DNA of 61,642 nucleotides from an uncultured Brevibacillus sp. Lineage in GTDB: Bacteria; Bacillota; Bacilli; Brevibacillales; Brevibacillaceae. Below the pieces are notes generated by a model that was not told the DNA's origin, searched no databases, and saw only the letters and a list, made by a program, of their open reading frames with translations. Positions within the stretch are counted from its first letter, which is position 1, and every line of letters starts with the position of its first letter. The stretch is taken from contig NZ_CANMZW010000036.1 of the NCBI RefSeq assembly GCF_947502445.1, forward strand, positions 1 to 61,642. Direction: 5' to 3'. Positions 8,194 to 17,058 of the stretch are shown piece after piece. The position numbers were made by a program, and so were the translations under genes.

Positions 8194-9816
8194 ATGAGAG
8201 TTGAATGTCTTGCGCTTCCATTGGCAAATCAGCTGGCACAGGAATACCAGCAGCAAAATGCCTCTGCGCTACAGTTTTTCGCACATAATCCCTATCATAT
8301 TCAGTCGTACCAGGACAGGTTGGAGTATCTTCGAGGCAGGTCTTACTCCCATCGGGAACAGCTGGCGGAGGGCTTATATACGTTTAATCAGAAAATCGGC
8401 AATCATCAGGAGGCACTACAGCGAATCGAAGCGCTGAAGCACCCTGACACGTATGTCGTGATCGGCGGACAGCAAGCAGGAGTACTGACGGGTCCTCTTT
8501 ACACGATTCACAAAGCGGTTCATTTGATTCAGACAGCCAAAAAGCTTTCGAATGAACTGCATGCAGAGGTTGTCCCTGTGTTTTGGATCGCTGGAGAAGA
8601 TCATGACATCGATGAAATTGATCATGTGTACTGGTTGACCGACAGAGAAACAAGACTGCACAAAGAGCGCATGAAGCTAGATAAAAAAGGTCGAGTATCG
8701 GCGAGCAGTCTTCCTTTGGATGAGGAAGCATGTAGGCTGTTTCTAGACAGCTTTTTTCATGGGCAAACGGAGACGGGTGAGACTCGTGAGATTCGTGAAT
8801 TGCTCATGCAAACAGCTGCCTCCTCGCAAAACGTGGCTGAGTGGTTTGGGAGGCTGATGGCCAGCTTGTTTGGAAAGCACGGTCTGATTTTTGTGGAGTC
8901 CTCACAACCATTTGTAAGGGAATTGGAGCGGCCTGTATTTGAGCGTGTTATCGAGAAAAATGAGCAGGTTTCCGACCTGTTGTTAAAAGCAGCTGACCGA
9001 ATTGCTACCGCAGGTTATCCATTGCAGCTGCAGGTAGAAGAACATCAAGCCAATCTGTTTCTTTATGAAGGGCAGGATCGGCTGCTTCTGGAACGTCATG
9101 GAGACCGTTTTGTAAACCGGCGGGCTTCTTACACGAGAGAAGAACTGTTGAAGCTTGCTGCAGACCATCCAGAGCGCCTCAGTACGAATGTAGTATCGAG
9201 GGGACTGATGCAGGAGCATCTCTTTCCTACTTTGGCCTTTATTGGCGGTCCCGGAGAAATATCGTACTGGGCGTATTATCGGGAAGTATTTGAGTTGTTT
9301 AACATGCAAATGCCCATCGTTCTGCCACGGATGTCTGTGACCTTGGTAGAGGGAGCGCAGCAAAGACTGCTGGAAGGGCTCGATCTGCCTCTGGAGCAGG
9401 TACTGAGCGGTTTTGCAGATTGGAAAAGGGACTGGGAAGCAAGACAAGAACCGCATCCCTTGCAAGAGCAGTTTGCAGCTACGCGCGAACAACTGCTAGC
9501 CATGTATCAGCCGCTTGTTGATGAAGTTGTCAGATTGGATGGGGGACTGCGAGGACTGGCTGAGAAGAACACAAGAATGCTGTTGGAACAAGTCACCTTT
9601 TTAGAAGATCGCTTGGTTCGTTCCTTGCAGCAGCAAGACGATGTAGAGCATGTGAGGATTAAACGGATTGAGGCTTCCTTGCTGCCTGATGGCGGATTGC
9701 AGGAACGCAAGCTCTGCTTCTTCCCATATGCCAATAAATACGGTTTATCCCTCGTTGATCGACTAGTGGAAGCACCATTCGCTCATGATGGGACACACCA
9801 GCTCTTCTTCGTATGA
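8194..9816 (+). CDS. bshC: Bacillithiol biosynthesis cysteine-adding enzyme BshC
   Basis: A 540-residue protein of the usual BshC (YllA) length. It adds cysteine to GlcN-malate in the last step of bacillithiol synthesis. Typical stretches are GGQQAGVLTGPLYTIHKA (about 92-109), VFWIAGEDHDIDEIDHVYW (about 129-147) with the acidic/histidine cluster, and FIGGPGEISYWA near 350-361. In B. subtilis the gene lies between ylbQ and mraZ. Here about 7 kb of other genes separate it from mraZ. ATG 8194 follows AAAGGTGAG. Confidence 0.9.
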   Translation: MRVECLALPLANQLAQEYQQQNASALQFFAHNPYHIQSYQDRLEYLRGRSYSHREQLAEGLYTFNQKIGNHQEALQRIEALKHPDTYVVIGGQQAGVLTGPLYTIHKAVHLIQTAKKLSNELHAEVVPVFWIAGEDHDIDEIDHVYWLTDRETRLHKERMKLDKKGRVSASSLPLDEEACRLFLDSFFHGQTETGETREIRELLMQTAASSQNVAEWFGRLMASLFGKHGLIFVESSQPFVRELERPVFERVIEKNEQVSDLLLKAADRIATAGYPLQLQVEEHQANLFLYEGQDRLLLERHGDRFVNRRASYTREELLKLAADHPERLSTNVVSRGLMQEHLFPTLAFIGGPGEISYWAYYREVFELFNMQMPIVLPRMSVTLVEGAQQRLLEGLDLPLEQVLSGFADWKRDWEARQEPHPLQEQFAATREQLLAMYQPLVDEVVRLDGGLRGLAEKNTRMLLEQVTFLEDRLVRSLQQQDDVEHVRIKRIEASLLPDGGLQERKLCFFPYANKYGLSLVDRLVEAPFAHDGTHQLFFV

Positions 9817-9843
9817 GTAGGTACTGGGTATGGAATAGGTGAA

Positions 9844-9889
9844 AACACCCGGCTGATCGCTTATGCGGTTGGTCGGGTGTTCTTTTTTT
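9844..9889 (+). terminator. Intrinsic terminator of bshC
   Basis: AACACCCG (9844-9851) pairs with CGGGTGTT (9874-9881) around an inner CTGATCGC/GCGGTTGG stem. A run of seven T residues follows. Confidence 0.85.
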
Positions 9890-9979
9890 GGTAACATTTT
9901 TAGCAAAATATGCTGAAACTTTTCCGACAATATCTGCGTCCTAGTAATAGAATTGCTGTAGTGAAAGGTGGTACTCGGG

Positions 9980-11035
9980 ATGCAGAAAAAATGGCGACTA
10001 ATCGGGAAAAAAACCACCGCTCTGGCACTTTCCCTGTCTTTTTTTATGACAGGAATTGCTACAGGCGGCTTACCAAAGGCTGATGCGCGTGAAGAGTGGG
10101 GCGTTACACCTACTGTTTCCTTTACCGACATTAAAGGACATTGGGCGGCCAAAGACATCACGAATGCGGCGAAAAGTGGCATGATTCAAGGCTATCCAGA
10201 TGGGACCTTCCGACCGGAGCAAACAATCACGCAAGAACAGTTTCTGACTCTGGTGGAACGAATTATTCCAAAATTTCCGGGACATGAGCCTGACGCCTTT
10301 ATACAGGAAACGTATCTAGCAGAGGCAAAGGGGCGCTGGTCTGAGAAAACATATCGTCACTTGGTTGCAGCAGGAATTATGCCGACTGGAAAACCAGCAG
10401 AAGGATTGAATCGCTTGGAAGCAGCGCGTGTGCTTCTGGCGGCTTTGGGGCACCAATCCGAAGGGGAAAAATATCGCGGAACCAAGTCTGTCTTCTTTTC
10501 TGATCTGTCCATAGCAAATGCAGATCAAGTGATGACGGTCTATCCTGCCTACAAAATGGGGATTATGGCTGGGTACCCAGATGGAACCTTTCGCCCGCAG
10601 GAAAGTATCAGCAGAGCCCAGGCTGTCGTATTGCTGACGCGCTTGGATCATAAAATAGAAGAGCTTTTTCCGGGGAACGTAACCGATGATGAGAAAAAAG
10701 GGATGACGCAGGCAGTTTCTTCGTTCGTGCGAGAAGTGATGGACCAGCAGAGAATCCGTCGATTTGATGACCTGCAAACCTATGTGAATAATAAGAAGCT
10801 TCCCGCCAGTGAATCTTTTTTGCGTGAACATTTTTCATTCATGCAATACGAGGTATATGATTACATCCGCTTCCCGCGATTTAATGAGCTGATGTATTTT
10901 GCGAAGATCGGAAATAGCAAATATAGAATGACCGTGCAATATTACGCGGGGGAGCTGGGAGGAAGCATCGACAAAACCTTCTACTTGTCCTCCCGTGATG
11001 GAAAAACGTTTCAAATGATCGGAAAAGACGAATAG
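9980..11035 (+). CDS. Exported protein with three S-layer homology (SLH) domains
   Basis: A 351-residue secreted protein. Residues 1-36 are a signal peptide: basic MQKKWRLIGKK, a hydrophobic core, then ADA before REEW. Three SLH domains follow at about 47-92, 120-158 and 175-225. The first and third share GYPDGTFRPE/Q, and the second is degenerate. SLH domains bind pyruvylated secondary wall polymer. The C-terminal 120 residues have no recognised domain and may be the working part. ATG 9980 follows AAAGGTGG; a GTG at 9968 overlaps that site. It is monocistronic. Confidence 0.85.
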   Translation: MQKKWRLIGKKTTALALSLSFFMTGIATGGLPKADAREEWGVTPTVSFTDIKGHWAAKDITNAAKSGMIQGYPDGTFRPEQTITQEQFLTLVERIIPKFPGHEPDAFIQETYLAEAKGRWSEKTYRHLVAAGIMPTGKPAEGLNRLEAARVLLAALGHQSEGEKYRGTKSVFFSDLSIANADQVMTVYPAYKMGIMAGYPDGTFRPQESISRAQAVVLLTRLDHKIEELFPGNVTDDEKKGMTQAVSSFVREVMDQQRIRRFDDLQTYVNNKKLPASESFLREHFSFMQYEVYDYIRFPRFNELMYFAKIGNSKYRMTVQYYAGELGGSIDKTFYLSSRDGKTFQMIGKDE

Positions 11036-11042
11036 GTAAAAC

Positions 11043-11074
11043 AAAAAGGCGTGCAAATGATGCACACCTTTTTT
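11043..11074 (+). terminator. Bidirectional terminator between SLH gene and MFS gene
   Basis: AAAAAGGCGTGCA and TGCACACCTTTTTT form a stem with A residues on one side and T residues on the other. It can therefore stop the plus-strand SLH transcript and the minus-strand MFS transcript that ends at 11079. Confidence 0.8.
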
Positions 11075-11078
11075 CTGT

Positions 11079-12293
11079 TTAGACGATTTGATTCCGTCCA
11101 GCTCCGATTCCGGCAAAGATGAGCAGTATGCTTACGATCATAAGCGTGATGATCGGTAGTGTCCACGAATGTGTCAGATCAAAAACAAAGCCGATGAAAA
11201 GCGGGCCAAGTGCTGCCAGTAAATACCCGACCGATTGTGCCATGCCAGACAATTCTGCCGCTTGGCGTACATTTTCGGAACGGATCACGATAAAAGTAAG
11301 GGCCAAGCTAATGCTCGCACCCTGTGCCAAGCCGAGGAAAATCAGGCAAAGCACGAGCACAAACATGTTTCCATTTACAAGTAATCCGCTGCAACCAAGC
11401 AATGACAAAAGGGCAATTACGACGCTCATCAGGCGTTGATCACGAAAACGAGATGCCAGAACAGGTGCTAGAAAGCTGGCGGGCAAACTGATGGCCTGCA
11501 CAAGCGATAACAACCAACCGGCGTTTGTCGAGCTGATTCCGTTCTGCTGCAAAATAGCAGGGAGCCACGCGATGGTGCAATAAAACAGGAACGATTGAAG
11601 TCCCATAAACAACGTGACCTGCCAGGCGAGAGCTGACCGCCAGAGCCCTTTTTTGGGAGTGTTCACTTTTGTAGCAGCAGACGTCTTGCCCGCTGCCCGA
11701 AGCGAAGGAAGCCAAACCGAAATAGCGATAAGAACGACAATCGCCCAAAAGCCGAGAGAGCCTTGCCAACCGAGATTGGCGCCTTGTGCAAGTGGAATGC
11801 TGACTCCCGATGCGATAGCAGCGCACATGGACATCGTTGTCGTGTAGACACTTGTCAATAGTCCTGCCTTTTGCGGGAAACGCTGCTTGACGAGTCCTGG
11901 GATAAGCACGTTACAAATAGCAATTCCCGCACCGATAAAAGCAGTTCCGACGAACAAGGTAAAAACAAATCCTGTAGATCGCAATAGGATACCCATAAGC
12001 ACAGTGATCAGACCGGCAAACAAAGTGCGCTCGGTTCCCAGTCGATGTCCGATACTGGGTGCCAAAGGTGAGAGCAAGGCAAAGGCCAGCAAGGGAACGG
12101 TGGTCAGTAATCCAGACATTCCATTGGATAAGCCGAGATCTGCACGAATGGAGCCAACCAACGGCCCGACAGAAGTGATCGGGGAGCGCATCGTAAAAGT
12201 AATCAAAATAATTCCGGCTATGATGAGCATGGGATTTGGTGTGACTGGCTGCGCCTGCGGTTTGGACGCTGCAGCCATTGCTTGTGAGTTCAT
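11079..12293 (-). CDS. MFS transporter, CynX/NimT-like
   Basis: A 404-residue, twelve-segment major facilitator. Early residues MLIIAGIILITFTMRSPITSVGPL resemble the CynX/NimT (cyanate/2-nitroimidazole) group. A loop with LGTERTLFAGL (about 85-95) corresponds to the MFS A-motif region. The substrate is unknown. Its start overlaps the stop of the upstream GntR regulator by four bases, so the two are coupled and the regulator probably controls this transporter. Confidence 0.82.
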   Translation of the reverse strand: MNSQAMAAASKPQAQPVTPNPMLIIAGIILITFTMRSPITSVGPLVGSIRADLGLSNGMSGLLTTVPLLAFALLSPLAPSIGHRLGTERTLFAGLITVLMGILLRSTGFVFTLFVGTAFIGAGIAICNVLIPGLVKQRFPQKAGLLTSVYTTTMSMCAAIASGVSIPLAQGANLGWQGSLGFWAIVVLIAISVWLPSLRAAGKTSAATKVNTPKKGLWRSALAWQVTLFMGLQSFLFYCTIAWLPAILQQNGISSTNAGWLLSLVQAISLPASFLAPVLASRFRDQRLMSVVIALLSLLGCSGLLVNGNMFVLVLCLIFLGLAQGASISLALTFIVIRSENVRQAAELSGMAQSVGYLLAALGPLFIGFVFDLTHSWTLPIITLMIVSILLIFAGIGAGRNQIV

Positions 12294-12991
12294 ATCTGAA
12301 TACTTCCTTCCTTGATCAGCTGCGTGAGAGCTGTTTTGCTCTCCTGAATCAGGCTGCTAGCGGCTTCCTCGGCGGCACTCTCGTCTTGCACCTGGATTGC
12401 CTCGACAAGAGCGACGTGGTGATTGGAAATGGTTTCTAAAATATCTACCAGCTCCTGCGTGCCGCTAATGGAGTAATGCAGGGCCTCCGACATGTTTTTA
12501 TACAGGTCAATCATGACGCCGTTGTAAGTAGCGGAAGCAATCGCCATGTGAAAATCGAGGTCAGCGAGCGTGTATGCTTCGGCATTATGTCGAACGGCCC
12601 TAGACTGTGCCAGCTTTTCACGAATCAACGCCAAGTCCTCATCTGTTCTGCGAGCCGCGGCGAGTCTGGCTATTTCCCTTTCCAGGCCATGCCTGACCTC
12701 GAGAATTTCAATGACACTGGAGCGTTGCAGGCGACGCTGCATCGCTGCACCAAATTCGCTGGAAGAGAGCACGTAGGTCCCATCCCCTTGTCTGGCTTCA
12801 AGCATGCCGTTATGAATCAAGGCCTGTACGGCTTCGCGCAGAGTATTTCGACTTACCCCCAGCTGCTCTACCAGCTCCGGTTCAGGGGGAATTCGTTTTC
12901 CGACTGCCCATGAGCCTGTTTCAATACGCTGTACCAACTGATCCACGACTTGTTTTACCAAGGAGGAACGGGTGGTTTTTTGTAATGCCAT
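12290..12991 (-). CDS. GntR-family regulator, FadR subgroup
   Basis: A 233-residue regulator. The N-terminal winged helix (about 12-72) has RIPPEPELVEQLGVSRNTLREAVQAL. The C-terminal FCD all-helical domain (about 88-220) has the metal or ligand histidines in DLDFHMAIA and SNHHVALVEAI. GGAGG lies seven bases before ATG 12991; upstream in-frame starts exist at 12994 and 13009. It is the first gene of a two-gene operon with the MFS transporter. The palindrome over its own -35 element suggests autorepression. Confidence 0.87.
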   Translation of the reverse strand: MALQKTTRSSLVKQVVDQLVQRIETGSWAVGKRIPPEPELVEQLGVSRNTLREAVQALIHNGMLEARQGDGTYVLSSSEFGAAMQRRLQRSSVIEILEVRHGLEREIARLAAARRTDEDLALIREKLAQSRAVRHNAEAYTLADLDFHMAIASATYNGVMIDLYKNMSEALHYSISGTQELVDILETISNHHVALVEAIQVQDESAAEEAASSLIQESKTALTQLIKEGSIQI

Positions 12992-13030
12992 CATAAAACC
13001 TCCAAACATCCGATGATTGGGAATGTGCCC

Positions 13031-13059
13031 ATCTTATCAGAGAATTTGGCAATTGCCAA
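13031..13059 (-). promoter_or_regulatory. Promoter of the GntR-MFS operon with overlapping palindromic operator
   Basis: On the minus strand TTGGCA (13054-13059) and TAAGAT (13031-13036) lie 17 bases apart and form a good sigma-A promoter. The perfect 14-base palindrome TTGGCAATTGCCAA (13046-13059) covers the -35. A repressor bound there would block polymerase. The encoded GntR protein is the obvious candidate. Confidence 0.65.
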
Positions 13060-13114
13060 TACTAATTAGTTAAGAAAGTGTCTGGGATACGCAGGACGAT
13101 CTTGGGTGAGGAGA

Positions 13115-13162
13115 TAAAAAACTGCACGCCCACGAGTTAGGAGGCTAACAAGTGGAGTGCAG
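13115..13162 (-). terminator. Intrinsic terminator of the APC permease gene
   Basis: Read on the minus strand, CTGCACTCCAC pairs with GTGGGCGTGCAG, with an inner GTTAG/CTAAC stem. A TTTTTT tail follows. Confidence 0.75.
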
Positions 13163-13187
13163 CTTTGTTTGAGCTGGCTTTATCGGT

Positions 13188-14492
13188 TTATTGAATGACT
13201 CTGTTTAATCCTGCTTGGGTTTGTATTCTTTTTCGCTTTTGCCACAAGAAGAGAATCGCTGCGATCACGATCGGATACAGCGCCGACCAGCCAAGGAACG
13301 GATACAGACCTACCGTGAAGACAAGAGAGATCCAGGCTGCCAGTCGTCCAGAGCGGCTATCGTTCAAGAGCCGAACCCCCGCCAGACAACCGCCGATATA
13401 CGTAGCAAAAAACGTAGCATTGGGCAGAACAATCAGCTCGGAAAGGCCAATCAAGCCAAAATACAAGGCGCTCAGAACGATGACAAAGCATAGGGATAGG
13501 AAGAGCAGACCGCCTATCGGTGTGCGATATTTTTCATGCAGGATGCCAAACCAACGTGGAGCTATCTTCTCTGTTGAGAGAGAGTAGGCGATTCGTGAGG
13601 CAGCTCCGACGTATGCATTGGCAGTAGCGATGCATATAAACAAGGCTGTAATGGCAACGATCCAGCCTCCGACAGGTCCAAGGGACAGCTGCACCATAAT
13701 ACTAAGTGACGCTGCGGAGATTCCCGCTCCATAACTGTGAGTAGCGACAGTCATGAAAGCAACCGCTAAATATAACAGAGCGACGATGCCTGCACTCCAT
13801 AATACGCCGCGAATCGCATTTTTCCGCGGATCGACAAACTCTTCTGACAGGTGTGTTACCGCTTCCCAGCCGATAAAACACCAGAACAACAGGCCAGCAG
13901 CTGAGACGACACTCATCCAGCCATTAGGCACAAAAGGAGTGAAATGGGTCATGGACGCATGAGGCAGTGAGGCTACTACGGCGAGAATCAGGATCGTAAT
14001 AATGAGAGCAACGACGATCGTTTGTACCCGAGCTGCTACGTGCAATCCGAATACATTCATCAGCACGACCGTAACTAATATGAGAGCGGCAGCAACATAG
14101 ATTTGCAGGTCACCCCAATTCAGCAGGACAGCCAAATAGTTTGCTCCAGTCACACTGAGGATGGGAGCACCAATCGGAACGGACAAAAGGAAAAACCATC
14201 CTACGATGTTCCCGGAGCTATCACCATAAGCTTTCCGTACAAAAGTAGAGACCCCGCCGGAGCTTGGATAGCGAGCAGACAAAAGGCCCATTGTAATCGC
14301 CATCGGTAATACCAGTAAAGACATGAGCAACCAAGCGAGAATGGAGGCTGGTCCAGCTTTTTCAGCGGCCAATCCCGGAATGAGCAAAATTCCTGAACCA
14401 ACAACGGCTCCAATGTACAGAGCGACGATTTGTGGCAGTCCAAGTGATTTGACCAGACCGGGTGCCTGAGCAGAAGCTTTACTCACATACAT
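13188..14492 (-). CDS. APC-family amino acid permease
   Basis: A 434-residue, twelve-segment transporter. The first membrane segment region IVALYIGAVVGSGILLIPGLAA (about 19-40) carries the G-S-G-I-L substrate-binding signature of APC transporters. The segment FWCFIGWEAVTHLSEEF (about 200-216) matches the YjeH/APC group. The substrate is probably a neutral or hydrophobic amino acid, but this is not readable. ATG 14492 has AGGA eleven bases ahead; a GTG at 14486 with AGAGAGGG six bases ahead is an equal alternative. It is divergent from a LysR gene that probably controls it. Confidence 0.82.
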   Translation of the reverse strand: MYVSKASAQAPGLVKSLGLPQIVALYIGAVVGSGILLIPGLAAEKAGPASILAWLLMSLLVLPMAITMGLLSARYPSSGGVSTFVRKAYGDSSGNIVGWFFLLSVPIGAPILSVTGANYLAVLLNWGDLQIYVAAALILVTVVLMNVFGLHVAARVQTIVVALIITILILAVVASLPHASMTHFTPFVPNGWMSVVSAAGLLFWCFIGWEAVTHLSEEFVDPRKNAIRGVLWSAGIVALLYLAVAFMTVATHSYGAGISAASLSIMVQLSLGPVGGWIVAITALFICIATANAYVGAASRIAYSLSTEKIAPRWFGILHEKYRTPIGGLLFLSLCFVIVLSALYFGLIGLSELIVLPNATFFATYIGGCLAGVRLLNDSRSGRLAAWISLVFTVGLYPFLGWSALYPIVIAAILFLWQKRKRIQTQAGLNRVIQ

Positions 14493-14536
14493 CCCTCTCT
14501 TTTCCTGTTCAATGACTTTGTAACCGTAGTGTAGCA

Positions 14537-14574
14537 TAGACTTTATTATCGAAGTTATCTATAATATTAGATAA
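14537..14574 (+). promoter_or_regulatory. LysR promoter with palindromic LysR-type box
   Basis: TAGACT (14537-14542) and TATAAT (14560-14565) are 17 bases apart. The inverted repeat TTATCTA (14555-14561) and TAGATAA (14568-14574) overlaps the -10 and has the T-N11-A spacing of LysR-type sites. It lies between two divergent genes, so one bound regulator could act on both. Confidence 0.5.
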
Positions 14575-14611
14575 ATGGAATCGGATTTTTCGATGCGAAA
14601 GGAGATGAGCG

Positions 14612-15553
14612 ATGGATACACGCTATTTACAAACCTTTCGTGAAGTTGCGAAATGGAACAGCTTTACACGTGCTGCTGACGTGTTGGGTTATGCCCAATC
14701 CAGCGTAACGACGCAGATTCAAAATTTGGAGACAGAATTTGGTGTGACCTTGTTTGAGCGATGGGGTCGAAAAATTCGCCTGACACATGCAGGCGAAGTG
14801 CTTTTAGGGTATAGTGAGCAGCTGCTGGCGATTTTGGACGAGACCAGAGCCATTCTTTCGGAACAAGCCGAGCTGGCTGGAACATTAACGGTTGGAACTG
14901 TGGAATCCCTGGCTGCATTTTATCTCCCTCCATTTTTGCAAAAATTTCGTCAGGAACAGCCGCGCATGCGTATATCACTACATCCTGGCATTTGTCAGGA
15001 TCTACGGCTAGGGGTAAAGGAAGGCAGGTTTGACTTTGCTTTTGTCCTGGATTGGCTGCAGGATCACCCGGATTTAACAAATATTAATTTAGGAGAGGAA
15101 AAATTAGTTGTTGTGGCAGCGCCTACAAATCCACTGGCACAGAAGGAAACGATTCAGGCACATGATTTTTCGGGAGCCAATTGGATTTTTACGGAAGCGG
15201 GCTGTAGCTATCGGTCGATTATGGAGGCTGTACTGCGCGATGCGGGTGCGACGATTGTGACTTCGTTTGAATTTGGGAGCTTGGAGGCTATCAAGCAGTG
15301 TGTGGCGTACGATTTAGGAATTGCTCTTGTTCCTTATATAGCGGTTGCCGAGGAAGTAAAAAACGGTGCGTTGGTTATTTTACCTTTTTCCCATCCGGAT
15401 GTACGGGTTTATCGCCAAATCGTGTATCATAAGAAGAAGTGGATGCCTCAGGCGCTGCTGCGATTTTTAGAAATATTGTCCGCAGAAGCATCAGGGGGAA
15501 AAAGGCTACTTGAAGAAGGAGGTACATCAGATCAAATAAATTCGTGCAGCTAG
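14612..15553 (+). CDS. LysR-family transcriptional regulator
   Basis: A 313-residue LTTR. The N-terminal HTH (about 1-60) reads MDTRYLQTFREVAKWNSFTRAADVLGYAQSSVTTQIQ, typical of the family. The C-terminal periplasmic-binding-protein-like domain starts near residue 88 (GTLTVGTVESLAAFYLP). AAAGGAGATGA precedes ATG 14612. It is divergent from the APC permease and about 95 bases upstream of ahcY. Its effector is unknown. Confidence 0.88.
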   Translation: MDTRYLQTFREVAKWNSFTRAADVLGYAQSSVTTQIQNLETEFGVTLFERWGRKIRLTHAGEVLLGYSEQLLAILDETRAILSEQAELAGTLTVGTVESLAAFYLPPFLQKFRQEQPRMRISLHPGICQDLRLGVKEGRFDFAFVLDWLQDHPDLTNINLGEEKLVVVAAPTNPLAQKETIQAHDFSGANWIFTEAGCSYRSIMEAVLRDAGATIVTSFEFGSLEAIKQCVAYDLGIALVPYIAVAEEVKNGALVILPFSHPDVRVYRQIVYHKKKWMPQALLRFLEILSAEASGGKRLLEEGGTSDQINSCS

Positions 15554-15647
15554 AATATGCCGTTATTAGGAAAAACAGATGATGGCAGTAACTGCGTATG
15601 ATATGATAGATTCGATTGTTTTTGAGATGAAGGAGGCCCATCCATAC

Positions 15648-16907
15648 ATGAACATGATTTCTGAGAGCATTGTAAAAGACATGTCGTTGGCACACAACGG
15701 CCATTTGAAAATTGACTGGGTAAAAGAGCATATGCCAGTGCTGAACCGCATTCGCGAGCGCTTTGAAAAAGAGCAGCCGTTTGCTGGTTTGAAAGTGGCG
15801 ATCTCCCTGCACCTGGAAGCAAAAACTGCTTATCTGGCAAAGGTAGTACAAGCGGGTGGCGCTGAAGTAACAATCACAGGCTCTAACCCACTTTCTACGC
15901 AAGACGACATTTGCGCTGCGCTTGTAGAAGATGGCATTCGTGTTTTCGCGAAATACAATCCAGATCCGGCAGAATATAAAGAGCACATGATCAAAACTTT
16001 GGAAACTCGCCCTGACCTGATCATCGATGACGGTGGCGACCTGGTGACGATCCTGCACAGCGAGCGTCGCGATTTGCTGTCCCAAGTACGCGGTGGTGCT
16101 GAAGAAACAACTACAGGTATCCTGCGCCTGAAAGCATTGGAAAAAGAAGGCAAGCTGGAATTCCCAATGGTTGCCGTAAACGATGCATTCTGCAAATACT
16201 TGTTTGATAACCGCTATGGTACTGGCCAATCCGTTTGGGATGGCATCAACCGTACAACAAACCTGGTTGTTGCAGGTAAAACCGTTGTTGTAGTTGGCTA
16301 TGGCTGGTGCGGTAAAGGTGTTGCTATGCGTGCAAAAGGTCTGGGTGCGAAAGTGATCGTAACGGAAATCGATGCGATCAAAGCGGTAGAAGCATACATG
16401 GATGGCTTCGAAGTAATGCCTATGCTCGAAGCAGCAAAACGCGGTGATTACTTCGTTACCGTAACAGGTAACCGCGACGTTATTCGCAAAGAGCACTTCG
16501 AAGTGATGAAAGATGGCGCAATCTTGTCCAACGCTGGTCATTTTGATGTCGAAATAAATAAAGTAGAATTGAATGCATTGTCGACTTCTACGCGGATTGT
16601 GCGTAAAGATATTGAAGAATTTGTCATGGCTGATGGTCGAAAAGTGTACCTCTTGGCGGAAGGCCGTCTGGTTAACCTGGCTGCAGGTGACGGACACCCA
16701 GCAGAAATCATGGATATGACGTTTGCTCTGCAAGCTGTTTCCTTGGCTTATGTGAACGAGCAATACAAAAACATCGGAAAAAGCGTCCTGAACGTACCTT
16801 ATGAGCTGGATGCAATGGTTGCTCAGTACAAATTGGAAGCTTTGCAAATGGGAATCGACAAATTGACTGACGAGCAAAAATCCTATCTGGATAGCTGGGT
16901 CGAATAG
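15648..16907 (+). CDS. ahcY: Adenosylhomocysteinase
   Basis: A 419-residue NAD-dependent enzyme that splits S-adenosylhomocysteine into adenosine and homocysteine. NAD-binding segment VVVVGYGWCGKGVAMRAKGLG lies near 206-226. Active-site stretches are EETTTG (about 151-156) and VNDAFCKYLFDNRYGTGQS (about 178-196), with the catalytic Lys and Asp. The C-terminus lacks the usual KPDHYRY ending of the eukaryotic form, and the protein resembles the shorter archaeal/thermophile type. ATG 15648 follows AAGGAGG. Most Bacillus species use Pfs and LuxS instead, so its presence is notable. Codon choice in the middle looks like that of a highly expressed gene. Confidence 0.87.
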   Translation: MNMISESIVKDMSLAHNGHLKIDWVKEHMPVLNRIRERFEKEQPFAGLKVAISLHLEAKTAYLAKVVQAGGAEVTITGSNPLSTQDDICAALVEDGIRVFAKYNPDPAEYKEHMIKTLETRPDLIIDDGGDLVTILHSERRDLLSQVRGGAEETTTGILRLKALEKEGKLEFPMVAVNDAFCKYLFDNRYGTGQSVWDGINRTTNLVVAGKTVVVVGYGWCGKGVAMRAKGLGAKVIVTEIDAIKAVEAYMDGFEVMPMLEAAKRGDYFVTVTGNRDVIRKEHFEVMKDGAILSNAGHFDVEINKVELNALSTSTRIVRKDIEEFVMADGRKVYLLAEGRLVNLAAGDGHPAEIMDMTFALQAVSLAYVNEQYKNIGKSVLNVPYELDAMVAQYKLEALQMGIDKLTDEQKSYLDSWVE

Positions 16908-16950
16908 TCCCGCGAAACCCGTCCTTTCCCGGCAAAAAAATATGCGAAAA

Positions 16951-16982
16951 AATCCTGCTTACAAATGCAGGATTTTTTTTTA
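16951..16982 (+). terminator. Intrinsic terminator of ahcY
   Basis: AATCCTGC (16951-16958) pairs with GCAGGATT (16967-16974). A T tract continues to 16981. The loop holds the -35 element of the next promoter. Confidence 0.85.
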
Positions 16983-16986
16983 TAAT
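16959..16986 (+). promoter_or_regulatory. Sigma-A promoter of the mraZ/dcw operon
   Basis: TTACAA (16959-16964) and a perfect TATAAT (16981-16986) lie 16 bases apart. The -35 is in the loop of the ahcY terminator, and the spacer is its downstream stem and T tract. Transcription would start near 16993, just before the MraZ-type repeats. Confidence 0.7.
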
Positions 16987-17000
16987 AGCTTTAGGCATTC

Positions 17001-17050
17001 AAGTGGGGAAAAGTGGGGGAAAGTGGAGCCCGCAGGTAGGAAAGTGGGGG
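17001..17050 (+). promoter_or_regulatory. MraZ-type operator repeats
   Basis: Direct repeats of AAGTGGGG start at 17001 and 17011. A degenerate AAGTGGAG starts at 17021, and a fourth copy is at 17042. The first three have exact 10-base spacing. GTGGG boxes spaced by one helical turn are the known binding pattern of MraZ upstream of its own gene. The repeats lie downstream of the promoter. Confidence 0.75.
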
Positions 17051-17058
17051 AACTGGGC

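Noticed and set aside
15554..15647. SAH riboswitch before ahcY
   Set aside because: The gap is too short and shows no conserved SAH-riboswitch core or stems.
15375..16877. 500-residue frame on the minus strand over lysR and ahcY
   Set aside because: It is antisense to clear genes, rich in Cys, His, Phe and Gln, matches no family and has no ribosome site. It follows from the codon bias of ahcY.
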